From NCBI RefSeq assembly GCF_022397915.1, contig NZ_JAKEUO010000021.1, positions 1 to 48,144 of the forward strand: a stretch of 48,144 bases of DNA, in the 5' to 3' direction. Position numbers and translations under genes: made by a program. Numbering within the stretch: the stretch's first letter is position 1; each line of letters begins with the position of its first letter. This DNA is from Vibrio sp. Isolate34. GTDB taxonomy: Bacteria > Pseudomonadota > Gammaproteobacteria > Enterobacterales > Vibrionaceae. Below, one piece after another: positions 8,280-16,981 of the stretch. The notes below the pieces were generated by a model. The model saw nothing but the letters and a program-made list of their open reading frames with translations, did no database searches and was not told the origin of the DNA.

Positions 8280-9221
8280 CTAACCTAAGCCGACATCGGC
8301 AATTCGCTTTTGAATTAGCTCACCACACTCTTCTTTGACCACTCTTCTCAACCATTGTTGTGAGGCGGAAGAATCGCAGCGTGAGTGCCAAATCAGCGAG
8401 TAATCAAACGGCATAAACTCGAACGGAAGCGGTTTAACGACCAAGTCATATCGCTCTGCAACCAAGTAAGCTAGATCGGCAGGCACAGTAATCACGAGCG
8501 GCATTCTATCGACAATCGCCAATGCGGCTTCAAGGTGGTACGCACGCAGCACCATTTTACGAGGTTGTTGATTGGCTAAAGCGTTGTCCAATAAAGCCTT
8601 AACGCCATCACTGATCGCGATCATCGCGTGAGGCAGGGAGACATAGTCCTCAAGGCTCAGCGAACTGTCAGCCAAAGGATGATTCTTAGATAACAAACAC
8701 GACACACCCACCGGCCCCAGCACTTCTTGATGTAGTGGTGCGACGCTACCACTTGGGCGGCAAATCGCCATATCAACACGCTCGGTACTAAGCTGCTTAA
8801 ACAAATGCTCATGCTGCAGCGGGGCAAATTCCAAAGAGATATTTGGTGCTTGCTCATAAATCTTCGGCAATGCATAAGGCAAGATGGTTTGCATCGCGTA
8901 ATCAGTGGTCGCAATTAGAAAGCGTTCGCTGCAATAGTAAGGGTCGAAATCACTCGGGCTAAGCAGTTGGCGGAATGATTCTAAAGGCTGATCAATTCGC
9001 TGACTGATCTCGAGCGCTTTTTTGGTCGGAATAAGATGTTGGCCCTGACGAGTAAAAAGAGGATCGTTGAGTAGGTCTCTTAAGCGCCCGAGCACTCGGC
9101 TGGTTGCCGACTGACTCAAATTAAGACGAAGCGCGGCCTGGCTAACGCTGCCCTCTTCAATCAATACCTTTAAAGCGACCAATAAATTAAGGTCTCTACG
9201 ATAGATGTCTTCTAATTCCAC
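8280..9221 (-). CDS. LysR-family transcriptional regulator
   Basis: The 313-residue protein has an N-terminal winged helix-turn-helix (about residues 8-68; DLNLLVALKVLIEEGSVSQA then LNLSQSATSRVLGRLR), followed by a periplasmic-binding-protein-like effector domain (about 95-300). The 'RDLNLL' start and 'LNDPLFTRQG' turn resemble the NahR/NodD/LeuO branch of the family. The effector and targets are unknown. It faces acuI convergently and shares a terminator with it, so it is not an obvious divergent regulator of a neighbour. LysR proteins usually autoregulate from their own upstream region, here about 9222-9285. Confidence 0.9.
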   Translation of the reverse strand: MELEDIYRRDLNLLVALKVLIEEGSVSQAALRLNLSQSATSRVLGRLRDLLNDPLFTRQGQHLIPTKKALEISQRIDQPLESFRQLLSPSDFDPYYCSERFLIATTDYAMQTILPYALPKIYEQAPNISLEFAPLQHEHLFKQLSTERVDMAICRPSGSVAPLHQEVLGPVGVSCLLSKNHPLADSSLSLEDYVSLPHAMIAISDGVKALLDNALANQQPRKMVLRAYHLEAALAIVDRMPLVITVPADLAYLVAERYDLVVKPLPFEFMPFDYSLIWHSRCDSSASQQWLRRVVKEECGELIQKRIADVGLG

Positions 9222-9284
9222 GCCACTTACCTAGCTGAATACAATGATCATTGTTCACTAAGTTGTTTATAGCATGCTTTAGAT

Positions 9285-9310
9285 AAAAAAAATCCCGCAA
9301 TTACGCGGGG
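9285..9310 (-). terminator. Terminator of the small membrane-protein gene
   Basis: On the minus strand a CCCGC/GCGGG stem around a short AT loop is followed by a run of eight T's. It lies 65 nt after the stop of the 9375-9560 gene and before the LysR promoter region. Confidence 0.8.
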
Positions 9311-9374
9311 AAGCCCAAGAAAATTTGGGGATAGTGTCGGAATGTCGTATCGGAATTTGTTTGCTGTATTTAGG

Positions 9375-9560
9375 TTAGTGCTCTTGCTCTTCGGCTACAC
9401 CCTGCCAACGGCGCATCTCAACCCAAATACCAATAATCGTTGCTACTATGCCAAAAATAGGCATCAGTGAGGTCTCTGTCGATGAGCGTAAAACTAACGC
9501 ACAAAAAGAGATAAAACAGAGAACCGAATAAATTGTTAATCTATCTAATCCTGTCAACAT
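9375..9560 (-). CDS. Small two-span membrane protein, function unknown
   Basis: A 61-residue protein with two predicted membrane segments (about residues 10-27 and 32-47) and a charged C-terminus ending EEQEH. The ATG at 9560 is preferred over the GTG two codons upstream because AGGAG lies five bases before the ATG and would overlap the GTG spacing. It has its own good terminator, supporting a real short transcript. It begins MLTGLDR and has a P-x10-G-x2-VE pattern in its second span that is also seen in the 10045-10293 protein on the other side of tusA. I do not recognise the family. Confidence 0.75.
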   Translation of the reverse strand: MLTGLDRLTIYSVLCFISFCALVLRSSTETSLMPIFGIVATIIGIWVEMRRWQGVAEEQEH

Positions 9561-9709
9561 CGCCACTCCTTAGCTAGTTGCCTTTGTTTCAAGTTGTTAT
9601 CAACTTGTTAACTAAGTTATAGGAAATGATTCTGTTTGCCAAGCACTTATTGCATATTTTTTCTGCAGACGTATTATTCACACGTTAGATAGATATAGAG
9701 ATACAAACC

Positions 9710-9961
9710 ATGACATTCAAACCTGAACTGGCAACCCATACTTTAGAAGCTGAAGGCCTGCGTTGCCCAGAGCCAGTAATGATGGTCAGGAAGACAATTA
9801 GAAACATGCAGGATGGCGATGTGTTACTGGTAAAAGCTGACGATCCGTCGACCACTCGAGATATCCCGAGCTTTTGTCGATTCATGGATCACCAGTTGGT
9901 AGGCCAAGAGACAGAAACGCTGCCATACCAGTATTTGATCAAAAAGGGATTGGAGGCTTAA
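9710..9961 (+). CDS. tusA: Sulfur carrier protein TusA
   Basis: TusA accepts persulfide sulfur from IscS and hands it to TusBCD for 2-thiolation of tRNA wobble uridine (mnm5s2U34). The 83-residue protein carries the family signature with the sulfur-accepting Cys19 in the CPxP motif (LRCPEPVMMVRK), then the beta-strand DGDVLLVKADDPST and the C-terminal segment. Length matches E. coli TusA (81 aa). It is monocistronic, ending in the hairpin at 9985-10042, with minus-strand small membrane-protein genes on both sides. Confidence 0.95.
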   Translation: MTFKPELATHTLEAEGLRCPEPVMMVRKTIRNMQDGDVLLVKADDPSTTRDIPSFCRFMDHQLVGQETETLPYQYLIKKGLEA

Positions 9962-9984
9962 CGCCCCACCGAGAATCAAACATC

Positions 9985-10042
9985 AAAAAAGCCGCTCGTA
10001 CCTTATGTTCTCAAGCAGAACTCAGAGTACCAGCGGCTTTTT
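9985..10042. terminator. Bidirectional terminator after tusA
   Basis: A-rich DNA, then GCCGCT-x-GTAC paired with GTAC-x-AGCGGC across a ~28-nt loop that may form its own hairpin, then TTTTTG. It serves tusA on the plus strand and the convergent small gene on the minus strand. Confidence 0.75.
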
Positions 10043-10044
10043 GT

Positions 10045-10293
10045 TTATTCATCTCTAGACTTGGTTTGCAGATAATCAAGCTGTTGTTGTAACGCTCGAA
10101 TGTCTTTACGCATCGGAATAATATGCGCGACTCGAATCCAAGCCTCTACCGCAAGTCCTGTCATGATCATAGCGCCGGCGACCATTGGTAGCCACATGTC
10201 CGTCAGCACCATGCCTAATAGTGTAAGTGCCAGACCAAAGGTAAATAGATAGCTTTGGCTTTGTGGAGTAATACCCATATAACGCGTCAACAT
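10045..10293 (-). CDS. Small membrane protein with C-terminal helical tail, function unknown
   Basis: An 82-residue protein with two hydrophobic segments (about residues 13-31 and 35-52) and a basic, Gln-rich, probably coiled-coil tail (RKDIRALQQQLDYLQ). Two in-frame ATGs occur; the second (10293) is chosen because GAGGG is seven bases upstream, whereas it nearly abuts the first (10299). It starts MLTRYM and shares LP-x10-G-x2-VE spacing with the 61-residue protein at 9375-9560. It is conserved-looking but not recognised; the role is unknown. Confidence 0.75.
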   Translation of the reverse strand: MLTRYMGITPQSQSYLFTFGLALTLLGMVLTDMWLPMVAGAMIMTGLAVEAWIRVAHIIPMRKDIRALQQQLDYLQTKSRDE

Positions 10294-10446
10294 AATCATG
10301 CCCTCGTGTTCTTAACTCACAAGATTAAAATATCATGACAAGTATGACAGTTATATGTCCATTCGCTCGATAAACCCCACAATTCTGTAAGAGTATGACC
10401 TACAACACATTACTCCACTGGTTGAGTATAATAAGACTCAAAACAC

Positions 10447-11004
10447 TCATGAGTAAAACGCAGCAGCGATAGCCAAACCGACGAATAACAAGGCCGTAAT
10501 CTTACGAATCAGATCGAGAGGCATCTTGTCTGCCGATAGCTTACCAATGATCACCACAGGTACGTTCGCTAACAACATGCCTATGGTTGTACCCAGAATT
10601 ACCCACGCCAAAGCATCGGCGTATTGTGCCCCTAGAATAGAAGTCGCAATCTGGGTCTTATCACCAATTTCAGCGATAAAAAACGCAATGAAGCTGGCGA
10701 CAAAAGGACCACGGTTTGAAATTTGTTCGTCATCATCGAGCTTATCGGGAATCAGAATCCAGCCCGCCATTGCAATAAAGCTAACCACCAGCACCCATTT
10801 TAGAACTTCTGGCGATAAGTAATCGGCGACGACCACACCGAGCCATGCTGCAAGGGCATGATTGGCTATGGTAGCAAAGAAGATGGCTGCAATGATAGGT
10901 ATCGGTTTTCGATATCGACTGGCTAATAAAAGGGATAGCAACTGGGTCTTATCACCGATCTCGGCTAAGGCGACAGTTGTAATTGAAATTGCTAAAACGC
11001 TCAC
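10447..11004 (-). CDS. mneA: Manganese exporter MneA (UPF0016/GDT1/TMEM165 family)
   Basis: UPF0016 proteins are cation/H+ exchangers; the Vibrio cholerae member MneA exports Mn2+. The 185-residue protein shows the two diagnostic metal-site motifs, EIGDKTQ at about 15-21 and again at about 112-118, in two homologous three-span halves separated by an acidic linker (DKLDDDEQ). I place the start at the GTG at 11004 (VSVLAISITT), the usual N-terminus of the family. An ATG at 11064 would add 20 unlike residues and lies in the riboswitch downstream structure. Expression is expected to be switched on by Mn2+ through the yybP-ykoY riboswitch at 11088-11209. Confidence 0.9.
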   Translation of the reverse strand: MSVLAISITTVALAEIGDKTQLLSLLLASRYRKPIPIIAAIFFATIANHALAAWLGVVVADYLSPEVLKWVLVVSFIAMAGWILIPDKLDDDEQISNRGPFVASFIAFFIAEIGDKTQIATSILGAQYADALAWVILGTTIGMLLANVPVVIIGKLSADKMPLDLIRKITALLFVGLAIAAAFYS

Positions 11005-11087
11005 GACATACTCATTTGGGATGGAGATTATTATATTTAACCAAAGACAAACCTCGCGCCCCATCCCGGTTCACGATGCTTGTCTAA

Positions 11088-11209
11088 GGTCTTGCTAAGC
11101 GCCACCAAGGTGGTGGTTGCCTCGAACGCCATGATGATTTTGCATCAATTATGTTGACGAACGAACTCATTCACTAGGATATGAACAAGTAAGCTACTCC
11201 CCAAAGACC
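11088..11209 (-). ncRNA. yybP-ykoY manganese riboswitch upstream of mneA
   Basis: On the minus strand the RNA starts GGUCUU (11209-11204), which pairs with AAGACC (11093-11088) as closing helix P1. Inside are the conserved GGGGAGUAGC (11202-11193) of the first metal-binding loop and CGUCAACAU (11159-11151) of the second, with GCAAGACC at the 3' end. These are the hallmarks of the Rfam yybP-ykoY family, which binds Mn2+ and precedes mntP and alx in E. coli. Two internal hairpins are visible, one near 11170-11190 and one containing CCACCACCTTGGTGG (11104-11118). A Mn exporter downstream fits the family perfectly. Confidence 0.92.
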
Positions 11210-11214
11210 GCGAG

Positions 11215-11243
11215 ATTCTAATCACTCACGTAGTCAAACACAA
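11215..11243 (-). promoter_or_regulatory. Promoter of the riboswitch-mneA transcript
   Basis: TTGTGT (11243-11238), a 17-bp spacer and TAGAAT (11220-11215) on the minus strand would start RNA a few bases downstream, right at the first paired base of the riboswitch (11209). That agreement supports the call. A TTGACA at 11250-11245 has an unsuitable 24-bp spacing to the same -10. Confidence 0.6.
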
Positions 11244-11423
11244 GTGTCAAACTTATCAAAATATCCACTTGTGCCGAAAAACAAACATTAAAGGCAAAAA
11301 AATCCACTAAACGACATTTTAGACCACTAATTAAACAAGATTACCCCTACTCGCTTTACGAATATCTCGGTATACTCAGAAGTTATTTTCTCATTCATTT
11401 AAAAGAATCGCGCGAACCTGACT

Positions 11424-12353
11424 ATGCAAAAATACGATATCAAAACCTTCCAGGGAATGATCCTCGCGCTGCAGGATTACTGGGCTCAAAACGGTTGTAC
11501 CATTGTTCAACCTCTAGATATGGAAGTAGGTGCAGGCACCTCTCACCCAATGACATGTCTACGAGCACTTGGCCCAGAGCCAATGTCTACAGCTTACGTA
11601 CAACCTTCACGTCGTCCTACTGATGGCCGTTACGGTGAAAACCCTAACCGTCTGCAGCACTACTACCAATTCCAAGTAGCGCTAAAACCATCGCCAGACA
11701 ATATCCAAGAGTTGTACCTAGGCTCACTAGAGGTTCTTGGTGTTGACCCACTTGTTCACGACATTCGCTTCGTTGAAGATAACTGGGAAAACCCAACACT
11801 AGGCGCATGGGGCCTTGGTTGGGAAGTATGGCTAAACGGCATGGAAGTAACTCAGTTTACATACTTCCAACAGGTTGGCGGCCTTGAGTGTAAGCCAGTA
11901 ACTGGCGAGATCACTTACGGTATCGAGCGTCTAGCAATGTACATCCAGGAAGTAGATTCTGTTTACGACCTAGTATGGAACGTTGCACCAGACGGTTCTA
12001 ACGTGACTTACGGTGACATCTTCCACCAAAACGAAGTTGAGCAATCAACATACAACTTCGAGCACGCAGACGTAGATTTCCTATTCACTTTCTTCGACCA
12101 ATGCGAAAAAGAGTGTAAAGAGCTACTTGAGCTTGAGAAGCCACTTCCGCTTCCAGCTTACGAGCGCATTCTAAAAGCAGGTCACGCATTCAACATCCTT
12201 GATGCGCGCAAAGCAATCTCTGTAACAGAGCGTCAACGTTACATCCTTCGTATCCGCAACCTGACGAAAGCAGTTGCAGAAGCATACTACGCATCGCGTG
12301 AAGCGCTTGGCTTCCCAATGTGCCGATCTGTAGCAAAGAACGAGGACAAATAA
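11424..12353 (+). CDS. glyQ: Glycine--tRNA ligase alpha subunit GlyQ
   Basis: GlyQ is the catalytic alpha chain of the heterotetrameric (alpha2beta2) bacterial glycyl-tRNA synthetase; it activates glycine with ATP and charges tRNA-Gly. The 309-residue protein begins MQKYDIKTFQGMILALQDYW and shows MEVGAGTSHPMT and the class II motif-2-like YVQPSRRPTDGRYGENPNR near residues 58-76. The beta-subunit start is two bases after the glyQ stop codon, so translation is coupled. The 143 bp upstream has a TATACT at 11371-11376 but no convincing -35. Confidence 0.97.
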   Translation: MQKYDIKTFQGMILALQDYWAQNGCTIVQPLDMEVGAGTSHPMTCLRALGPEPMSTAYVQPSRRPTDGRYGENPNRLQHYYQFQVALKPSPDNIQELYLGSLEVLGVDPLVHDIRFVEDNWENPTLGAWGLGWEVWLNGMEVTQFTYFQQVGGLECKPVTGEITYGIERLAMYIQEVDSVYDLVWNVAPDGSNVTYGDIFHQNEVEQSTYNFEHADVDFLFTFFDQCEKECKELLELEKPLPLPAYERILKAGHAFNILDARKAISVTERQRYILRIRNLTKAVAEAYYASREALGFPMCRSVAKNEDK

Positions 12354-12355
12354 TC

Positions 12356-14437
12356 ATGGCGAAGAATTTTCTAATTGAACTGGGTACGGAAGAGCTTCCA
12401 CCAACAGCACTTCGTTCTCTAGCAGAAGCATTTGCTTCTAACTTTGAAGCAGGTCTTAAAACGGCTGAGCTTTCTCACGAAGGCATCAAGTGGTACGCAG
12501 CACCTCGTCGTCTAGCACTTAAAGTAACAGCACTGGCTGAAGGCCAAGCGGACAAAGTCGTTGAAAAACGTGGTCCTGCTGTTTCTGTAGCATTCGATGC
12601 AGAAGGCAACGCGACTAAAGCAGCACAAGGTTGGGCTCGTGGTAACGGTATTACTGTTGAGCAAGCTGACCGTCTGAAAACAGACAAAGGCGAGTGGCTT
12701 CTTTTCAAACAAGAAGTAGCTGGCAAACCGGTTCAAGAATTGGTGATGGACATCGCTGCGAAAGCACTCGCTGGCCTACCAATCCCTAAAGCAATGCGCT
12801 GGGGTAACTCAGACATTCAATTTATCCGTCCAGTAAAAACACTGACAGTACTACTAGGTGATGAGCTTGTTGAAGGTGAAATCCTAGGCGTAGCATCTGC
12901 TCGTACTATCCGTGGACACCGCTTCATGGGCGAACAAGAGTTCACCATCGATTCTGCTGACCAATATCCTGCGATCCTAGAAGAGCGCGGTAAAGTAATG
13001 GCAGATTACGAAGCACGTAAAGCAATCATCCTTGCTGACTCTCAAAAAGCGGCAGCAGCAGTTGGCGGTAAAGCTGACCTAGAAGATGACCTTGTTGAAG
13101 AAGTAACGTCTCTGGTTGAATGGCCTGTAGTACTTACAGCGAAGTTTGAAGAAGAGTTCCTAAAAGTACCTTCTGAAGCTTTGGTTTACACCATGAAAGG
13201 TGACCAAAAGTACTTCCCCGTCTATTCATATGGAGAAGGCGACGAAAACAAGAAGCTACTTCCTAACTTTATCTTCGTATCAAACATCGAGTCTAAAGAA
13301 CCTCGTCACGTTATCGAAGGTAACGAGAAAGTTGTACGCCCACGTCTTGCTGATGCTGAATTCTTCTTCAACACAGACCGTAAGCGTCCTCTGATCGACC
13401 GTCTTCCAGAACTAGACCAAGCCATCTTCCAGAAGCAACTTGGTACTATCAAAGACAAAACAGACCGCATCACAGAACTTGCTGGCTACATCGCTGAGCA
13501 AATCGATGCTGACGTTGAGAAGTCGAAGCGCGCGGGCCTACTGGCTAAATGTGACCTAATGACCTCTATGGTATTCGAATTCACGGATACTCAAGGTGTA
13601 ATGGGCATGCACTACGCGACTCACGATGGTGAAGATGAGCAAGTTGCACTAGCACTTTACGAGCAGTACATGCCTCGTTTCGCAGGTGATGACCTACCAA
13701 GCACGGGTATCTCTTCTGCAGTAGCAATGGCAGACAAGCTAGACACTATCGTAGGTATCTTCGGTATTGGCCAAGCACCAAAAGGTTCTGACCCATTTGC
13801 ACTTCGTCGTGCGTCACTAGGTGTACTACGTATTATCGTTGAAAACGGCTACAACCTAGACCTAACGGATCTGATCGGTAAAGCGAAAGAACTACTAGGC
13901 GACAAGCTAACCAACGACAACGTAGAAGCTGACGTTATCGACTTCATGCTAGGTCGTTTCCGCGCATGGTACCAAGATGCAGGTTTCAGCGTTGATATCA
14001 TCCAAGCGGTACTAGCACGTCGTCCAACTAAGCCAGCTGACTTTGACCAACGTGTTAAAGCAGTTTCTCACTTCCGTGAACTGGAAGCAGCAGAAGCACT
14101 AGCAGCAGCGAACAAGCGTGTAGGTAACATCCTTGCGAAATTCGATGGCCAGCTACCAGCTGAAATCGACCTAACGCTTCTTCAAGAAGATGCTGAGAAA
14201 GCACTGGCTGAAAACGTTGAAGTAATGACGGAAGCACTAGAACCAGCATTCGCGACAGGCAACTACCAAGAAGCCCTAAGCAAGCTTGCTGATCTACGTG
14301 AACCGGTAGATGCATTCTTCGATAACGTAATGGTTATGGCAGATGACGAAGCGCTTAAGAAGAACCGTCTAACGCTACTGAACAACCTACGTAACCTGTT
14401 CCTACAGATTGCTGACATCTCTCTACTGCAAAAATAA
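12356..14437 (+). CDS. glyS: Glycine--tRNA ligase beta subunit GlyS
   Basis: GlyS is the large tRNA-binding beta chain of glycyl-tRNA synthetase. The 693-residue protein starts MAKNFLIELGTEELPPTALR, the family N-terminus. An in-frame ATG at 12320 lies inside glyQ and is not used; GAGG is ten bases before the chosen ATG. An HD-like domain (MGMHYATHDGEDEQVA) and a C-terminal anticodon-binding region are present. It begins 2 nt after glyQ and is followed by a strong terminator. The codon bias is very strong (many GCA, CGT, CTA codons), as expected for translation machinery in Vibrio. Confidence 0.97.
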   Translation: MAKNFLIELGTEELPPTALRSLAEAFASNFEAGLKTAELSHEGIKWYAAPRRLALKVTALAEGQADKVVEKRGPAVSVAFDAEGNATKAAQGWARGNGITVEQADRLKTDKGEWLLFKQEVAGKPVQELVMDIAAKALAGLPIPKAMRWGNSDIQFIRPVKTLTVLLGDELVEGEILGVASARTIRGHRFMGEQEFTIDSADQYPAILEERGKVMADYEARKAIILADSQKAAAAVGGKADLEDDLVEEVTSLVEWPVVLTAKFEEEFLKVPSEALVYTMKGDQKYFPVYSYGEGDENKKLLPNFIFVSNIESKEPRHVIEGNEKVVRPRLADAEFFFNTDRKRPLIDRLPELDQAIFQKQLGTIKDKTDRITELAGYIAEQIDADVEKSKRAGLLAKCDLMTSMVFEFTDTQGVMGMHYATHDGEDEQVALALYEQYMPRFAGDDLPSTGISSAVAMADKLDTIVGIFGIGQAPKGSDPFALRRASLGVLRIIVENGYNLDLTDLIGKAKELLGDKLTNDNVEADVIDFMLGRFRAWYQDAGFSVDIIQAVLARRPTKPADFDQRVKAVSHFRELEAAEALAAANKRVGNILAKFDGQLPAEIDLTLLQEDAEKALAENVEVMTEALEPAFATGNYQEALSKLADLREPVDAFFDNVMVMADDEALKKNRLTLLNNLRNLFLQIADISLLQK

Positions 14438-14496
14438 GCACGAGTGAGACAGTTGCTCTAAGTCCAACTCAGAGTAACCAAAGGTAAACACCCAAA

Positions 14497-14520
14497 GGGA
14501 AGCGAAAGCTTCCCTTTTTG
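14497..14520 (+). terminator. Terminator of glyQS
   Basis: GGGAAGC, the stable tetraloop GAAA, then GCTTCCC and TTTTTG. It lies 60 nt downstream of the glyS stop codon. Confidence 0.92.
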
Positions 14521-14639
14521 TTTTTGTGAACCAAGCATTTGTTTGTAGAGGTATTATTGATTATCTGAATGAATCAGCGCTCAGACTGTAGAGGGCATTG
14601 TTTGCTATAACTGACCTGTTTATTCAGGGGAAGGGAACA

Positions 14640-16727
14640 ATGAAAAAAACAGTACTCGCGCTTTCAATACTCGCACTCAGCGCATGCAGCCAAACCAGTG
14701 ATGACAGCTTATTGCTGACGATCGATAACAACACTGTCGTATTTGAATCGACAGGAAAAGGCACTGTTATCGCTGAACAGGAACTCGCTAAAGGTAGCTA
14801 TACCTTCTCTATCAGCAATACTCAAAATACCTGTGGCACCAACTATGCGCTGGCTGAAGAAAACCGCATTAAATTCAATAAACCCCTTCGCCTAGACGAC
14901 TGCGCCGAGAAGTCTGAATTAGATATCAAAGTCTTTCGCGCTAACACCTATCAGTTTACGCTCAACCCACAAACCAATGAGCTGACGGTTCAGATAAAGC
15001 CGAAGCAACAACAAGTACAAAGCTTTGCTTGTCCGGTTCCTAGTGACGAACCAACCATCATCGACGTTGCTCAAACCTTTGATGATGGCACCGTGGTAAG
15101 AGACGCTCTTTCAGGCAAACAAGTCACAGTAACTAATGGCAGCGTCACCATGCAGCCAGCAGAAAATAGCCAAGGTGTCTTGTTGCTAGAAAAGGTTGAA
15201 CCCGAAACCAAAGCTGAATTTAATTGGGATAACGCCACGGTTTACTTCGTGATGACCGACCGCTTCCACAACGGCAACCCTGACAACGACAACAGTTACG
15301 GTCGCAGCCAAGACGGACAAGAAGAAATCGGCACCTTCCATGGCGGTGACCTAGCAGGCTTAACAGAGAAGCTCGATTACATTGAATCACTCGGCGCTAA
15401 CGCAATCTGGATAACGTCTCCGTTAGAGCAAATCCACGGCTGGGTTGGCGGTGGTGATCGCGGTGACTTCAAACATTATGGCTACCATGGTTACTACCAC
15501 CAAGACTGGACCAAGCTTGATGACAACATGGGTACCGAAGACGAGCTGAAAACCTTCATCGATACCGCACACAGCAAAGGTATTCGCGTGGTGTGGGATG
15601 TGGTAATGAACCACACTGGCTACGCCACACTTGCTGATATGCAAGAGTTCGACTTTGGTAAACTCAACCTCACCGATGAAGAAGCAACAAAAATACTTGG
15701 CGAAAACTGGACAGACTGGCAACCCGCTAAAGGCCAAAACTGGCACTACTTCAATAACTACATCTCATATAGCGATAAAGAAGCGTGGGAGAAATGGTGG
15801 GGGAAAGCTTGGCTACGCAGCGATATCGGCGCTTATGACTCTCCAGGTTACAACAACCTGACCATGTCTTTGGCGCACCTGCCCGATTTCAAAACAGAGT
15901 CGACAGAAACCACTGGGCTACCGAACTTCTATCTCAATAAACCCACCAGCGCGACCGATGAACTTAAAACGCCTCGTGAACATCTGATCACTTGGCTATC
16001 AGATTGGGTGCGCGAATACGGTGTGGATGGCTTTAGGGTTGATACCGCCAAGCACGTTGAACTGGACGCTTGGGCTGAATTGAAGGAGAGCACCAATCAA
16101 GCGCTTGCAGAATGGAAGCAAAACAACCCAGATAAAGCCTTGGATGACTTACCCTTCTGGATGACAGGCGAAGTATGGGCGCACAGCGTGGTGAAGTCAG
16201 ATTACTTCGCTAACGGTTTTGATTCGATCATCAACTTTGAATTCCAGAGCGACATCGCCCCTAAGGCGCTTAAGTGCCTATCTGATCTTGATGCTGATTA
16301 CCTTCGCTACGCAGAGAAGATCAACAATGACAGCGAGTTCAACGTGTTGAGTTACCTATCGTCTCACGACACCTCGCTATTCTGGGCACAGCACGGCAGT
16401 GACTTTGCTAAACAGACCAAAGCAGCAAATGCATTAATGCTTGCTCCGGGCGCAGTACAGATCTATTACGGTGATGAAATCGCCCGTGACTTTGGCCCAA
16501 CAGGTTCCGATCCAATGCAAGGCACTCGCTCAGATATGCCATGGGATCAAATCACCGACGAACGTGCAGAATTGCTAGAACACTGGCAAGCGCTTGGTCA
16601 ATTCCGCCAACGCCACCCTGCCATCGCACAAGGTAAGCACATCATCCGCAACAACAAAGGCTATTACGCCTTCGAACGCCAATACCAAGATGACAAGGTG
16701 TTGGTTGTGTATACAGGTTCGAAGTAA
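14640..16727 (+). CDS. malS: MalS-like alpha-amylase, predicted lipoprotein
   Basis: This GH13 alpha-amylase resembles periplasmic MalS, which trims maltodextrins. The start at 14640 gives a lipoprotein signal MKKTVLALSILALSAC with lipobox LSAC (Cys16) and Ser at +2, predicting outer-membrane attachment; an ATG at 14598 would spoil this signal. Residues ~20-195 form an N-terminal region with several cysteines. The GH13 barrel follows, with YFVMTDRFHNG, the MalS-specific EQIHGWVGGG, DVVMNHTGYATL, catalytic Asp about 468 (GFRVDTAKH), acid Glu about 511 (TGEVW) and Asp about 577 (SSHDT). 695 aa against 676 in E. coli. avtA follows, as in E. coli. I see no clear MalT box. Confidence 0.9.
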   Translation: MKKTVLALSILALSACSQTSDDSLLLTIDNNTVVFESTGKGTVIAEQELAKGSYTFSISNTQNTCGTNYALAEENRIKFNKPLRLDDCAEKSELDIKVFRANTYQFTLNPQTNELTVQIKPKQQQVQSFACPVPSDEPTIIDVAQTFDDGTVVRDALSGKQVTVTNGSVTMQPAENSQGVLLLEKVEPETKAEFNWDNATVYFVMTDRFHNGNPDNDNSYGRSQDGQEEIGTFHGGDLAGLTEKLDYIESLGANAIWITSPLEQIHGWVGGGDRGDFKHYGYHGYYHQDWTKLDDNMGTEDELKTFIDTAHSKGIRVVWDVVMNHTGYATLADMQEFDFGKLNLTDEEATKILGENWTDWQPAKGQNWHYFNNYISYSDKEAWEKWWGKAWLRSDIGAYDSPGYNNLTMSLAHLPDFKTESTETTGLPNFYLNKPTSATDELKTPREHLITWLSDWVREYGVDGFRVDTAKHVELDAWAELKESTNQALAEWKQNNPDKALDDLPFWMTGEVWAHSVVKSDYFANGFDSIINFEFQSDIAPKALKCLSDLDADYLRYAEKINNDSEFNVLSYLSSHDTSLFWAQHGSDFAKQTKAANALMLAPGAVQIYYGDEIARDFGPTGSDPMQGTRSDMPWDQITDERAELLEHWQALGQFRQRHPAIAQGKHIIRNNKGYYAFERQYQDDKVLVVYTGSK

Positions 16728-16760
16728 ACACGCACGGTTGTCAAACAACATAAATTTAAA

Positions 16761-16784
16761 GGGAAGCTTCGGCTTCCCTTTTTT
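16761..16784 (+). terminator. Terminator of malS
   Basis: GGGAAGC, the ultra-stable TTCG tetraloop, GCTTCCC, then six T's. Its stem is the same as that of the glyQS terminator at 14497. Confidence 0.93.
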
Positions 16785-16981
16785 GATCACTAAAAGCGCG
16801 TTCAATAAGCAAGCTGTCACTCATTAGCCAAACTTTATAGAAGTTTTTTTCGTGTTAGAGCATTTGGCGCTATGCGTCGCAAAAACATTGCGGTATGTTC
16901 AAGGAATACACTGATGGCAGGCATAAGGTCTGCCTTAATGACACATAACAAGCAATCACAATGAATTAGGTAAAATAAGTA

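Noticed and set aside
15423..15746. 107-codon minus-strand frame in malS
   Set aside because: Antisense shadow of the GH13 catalytic domain with no independent support.
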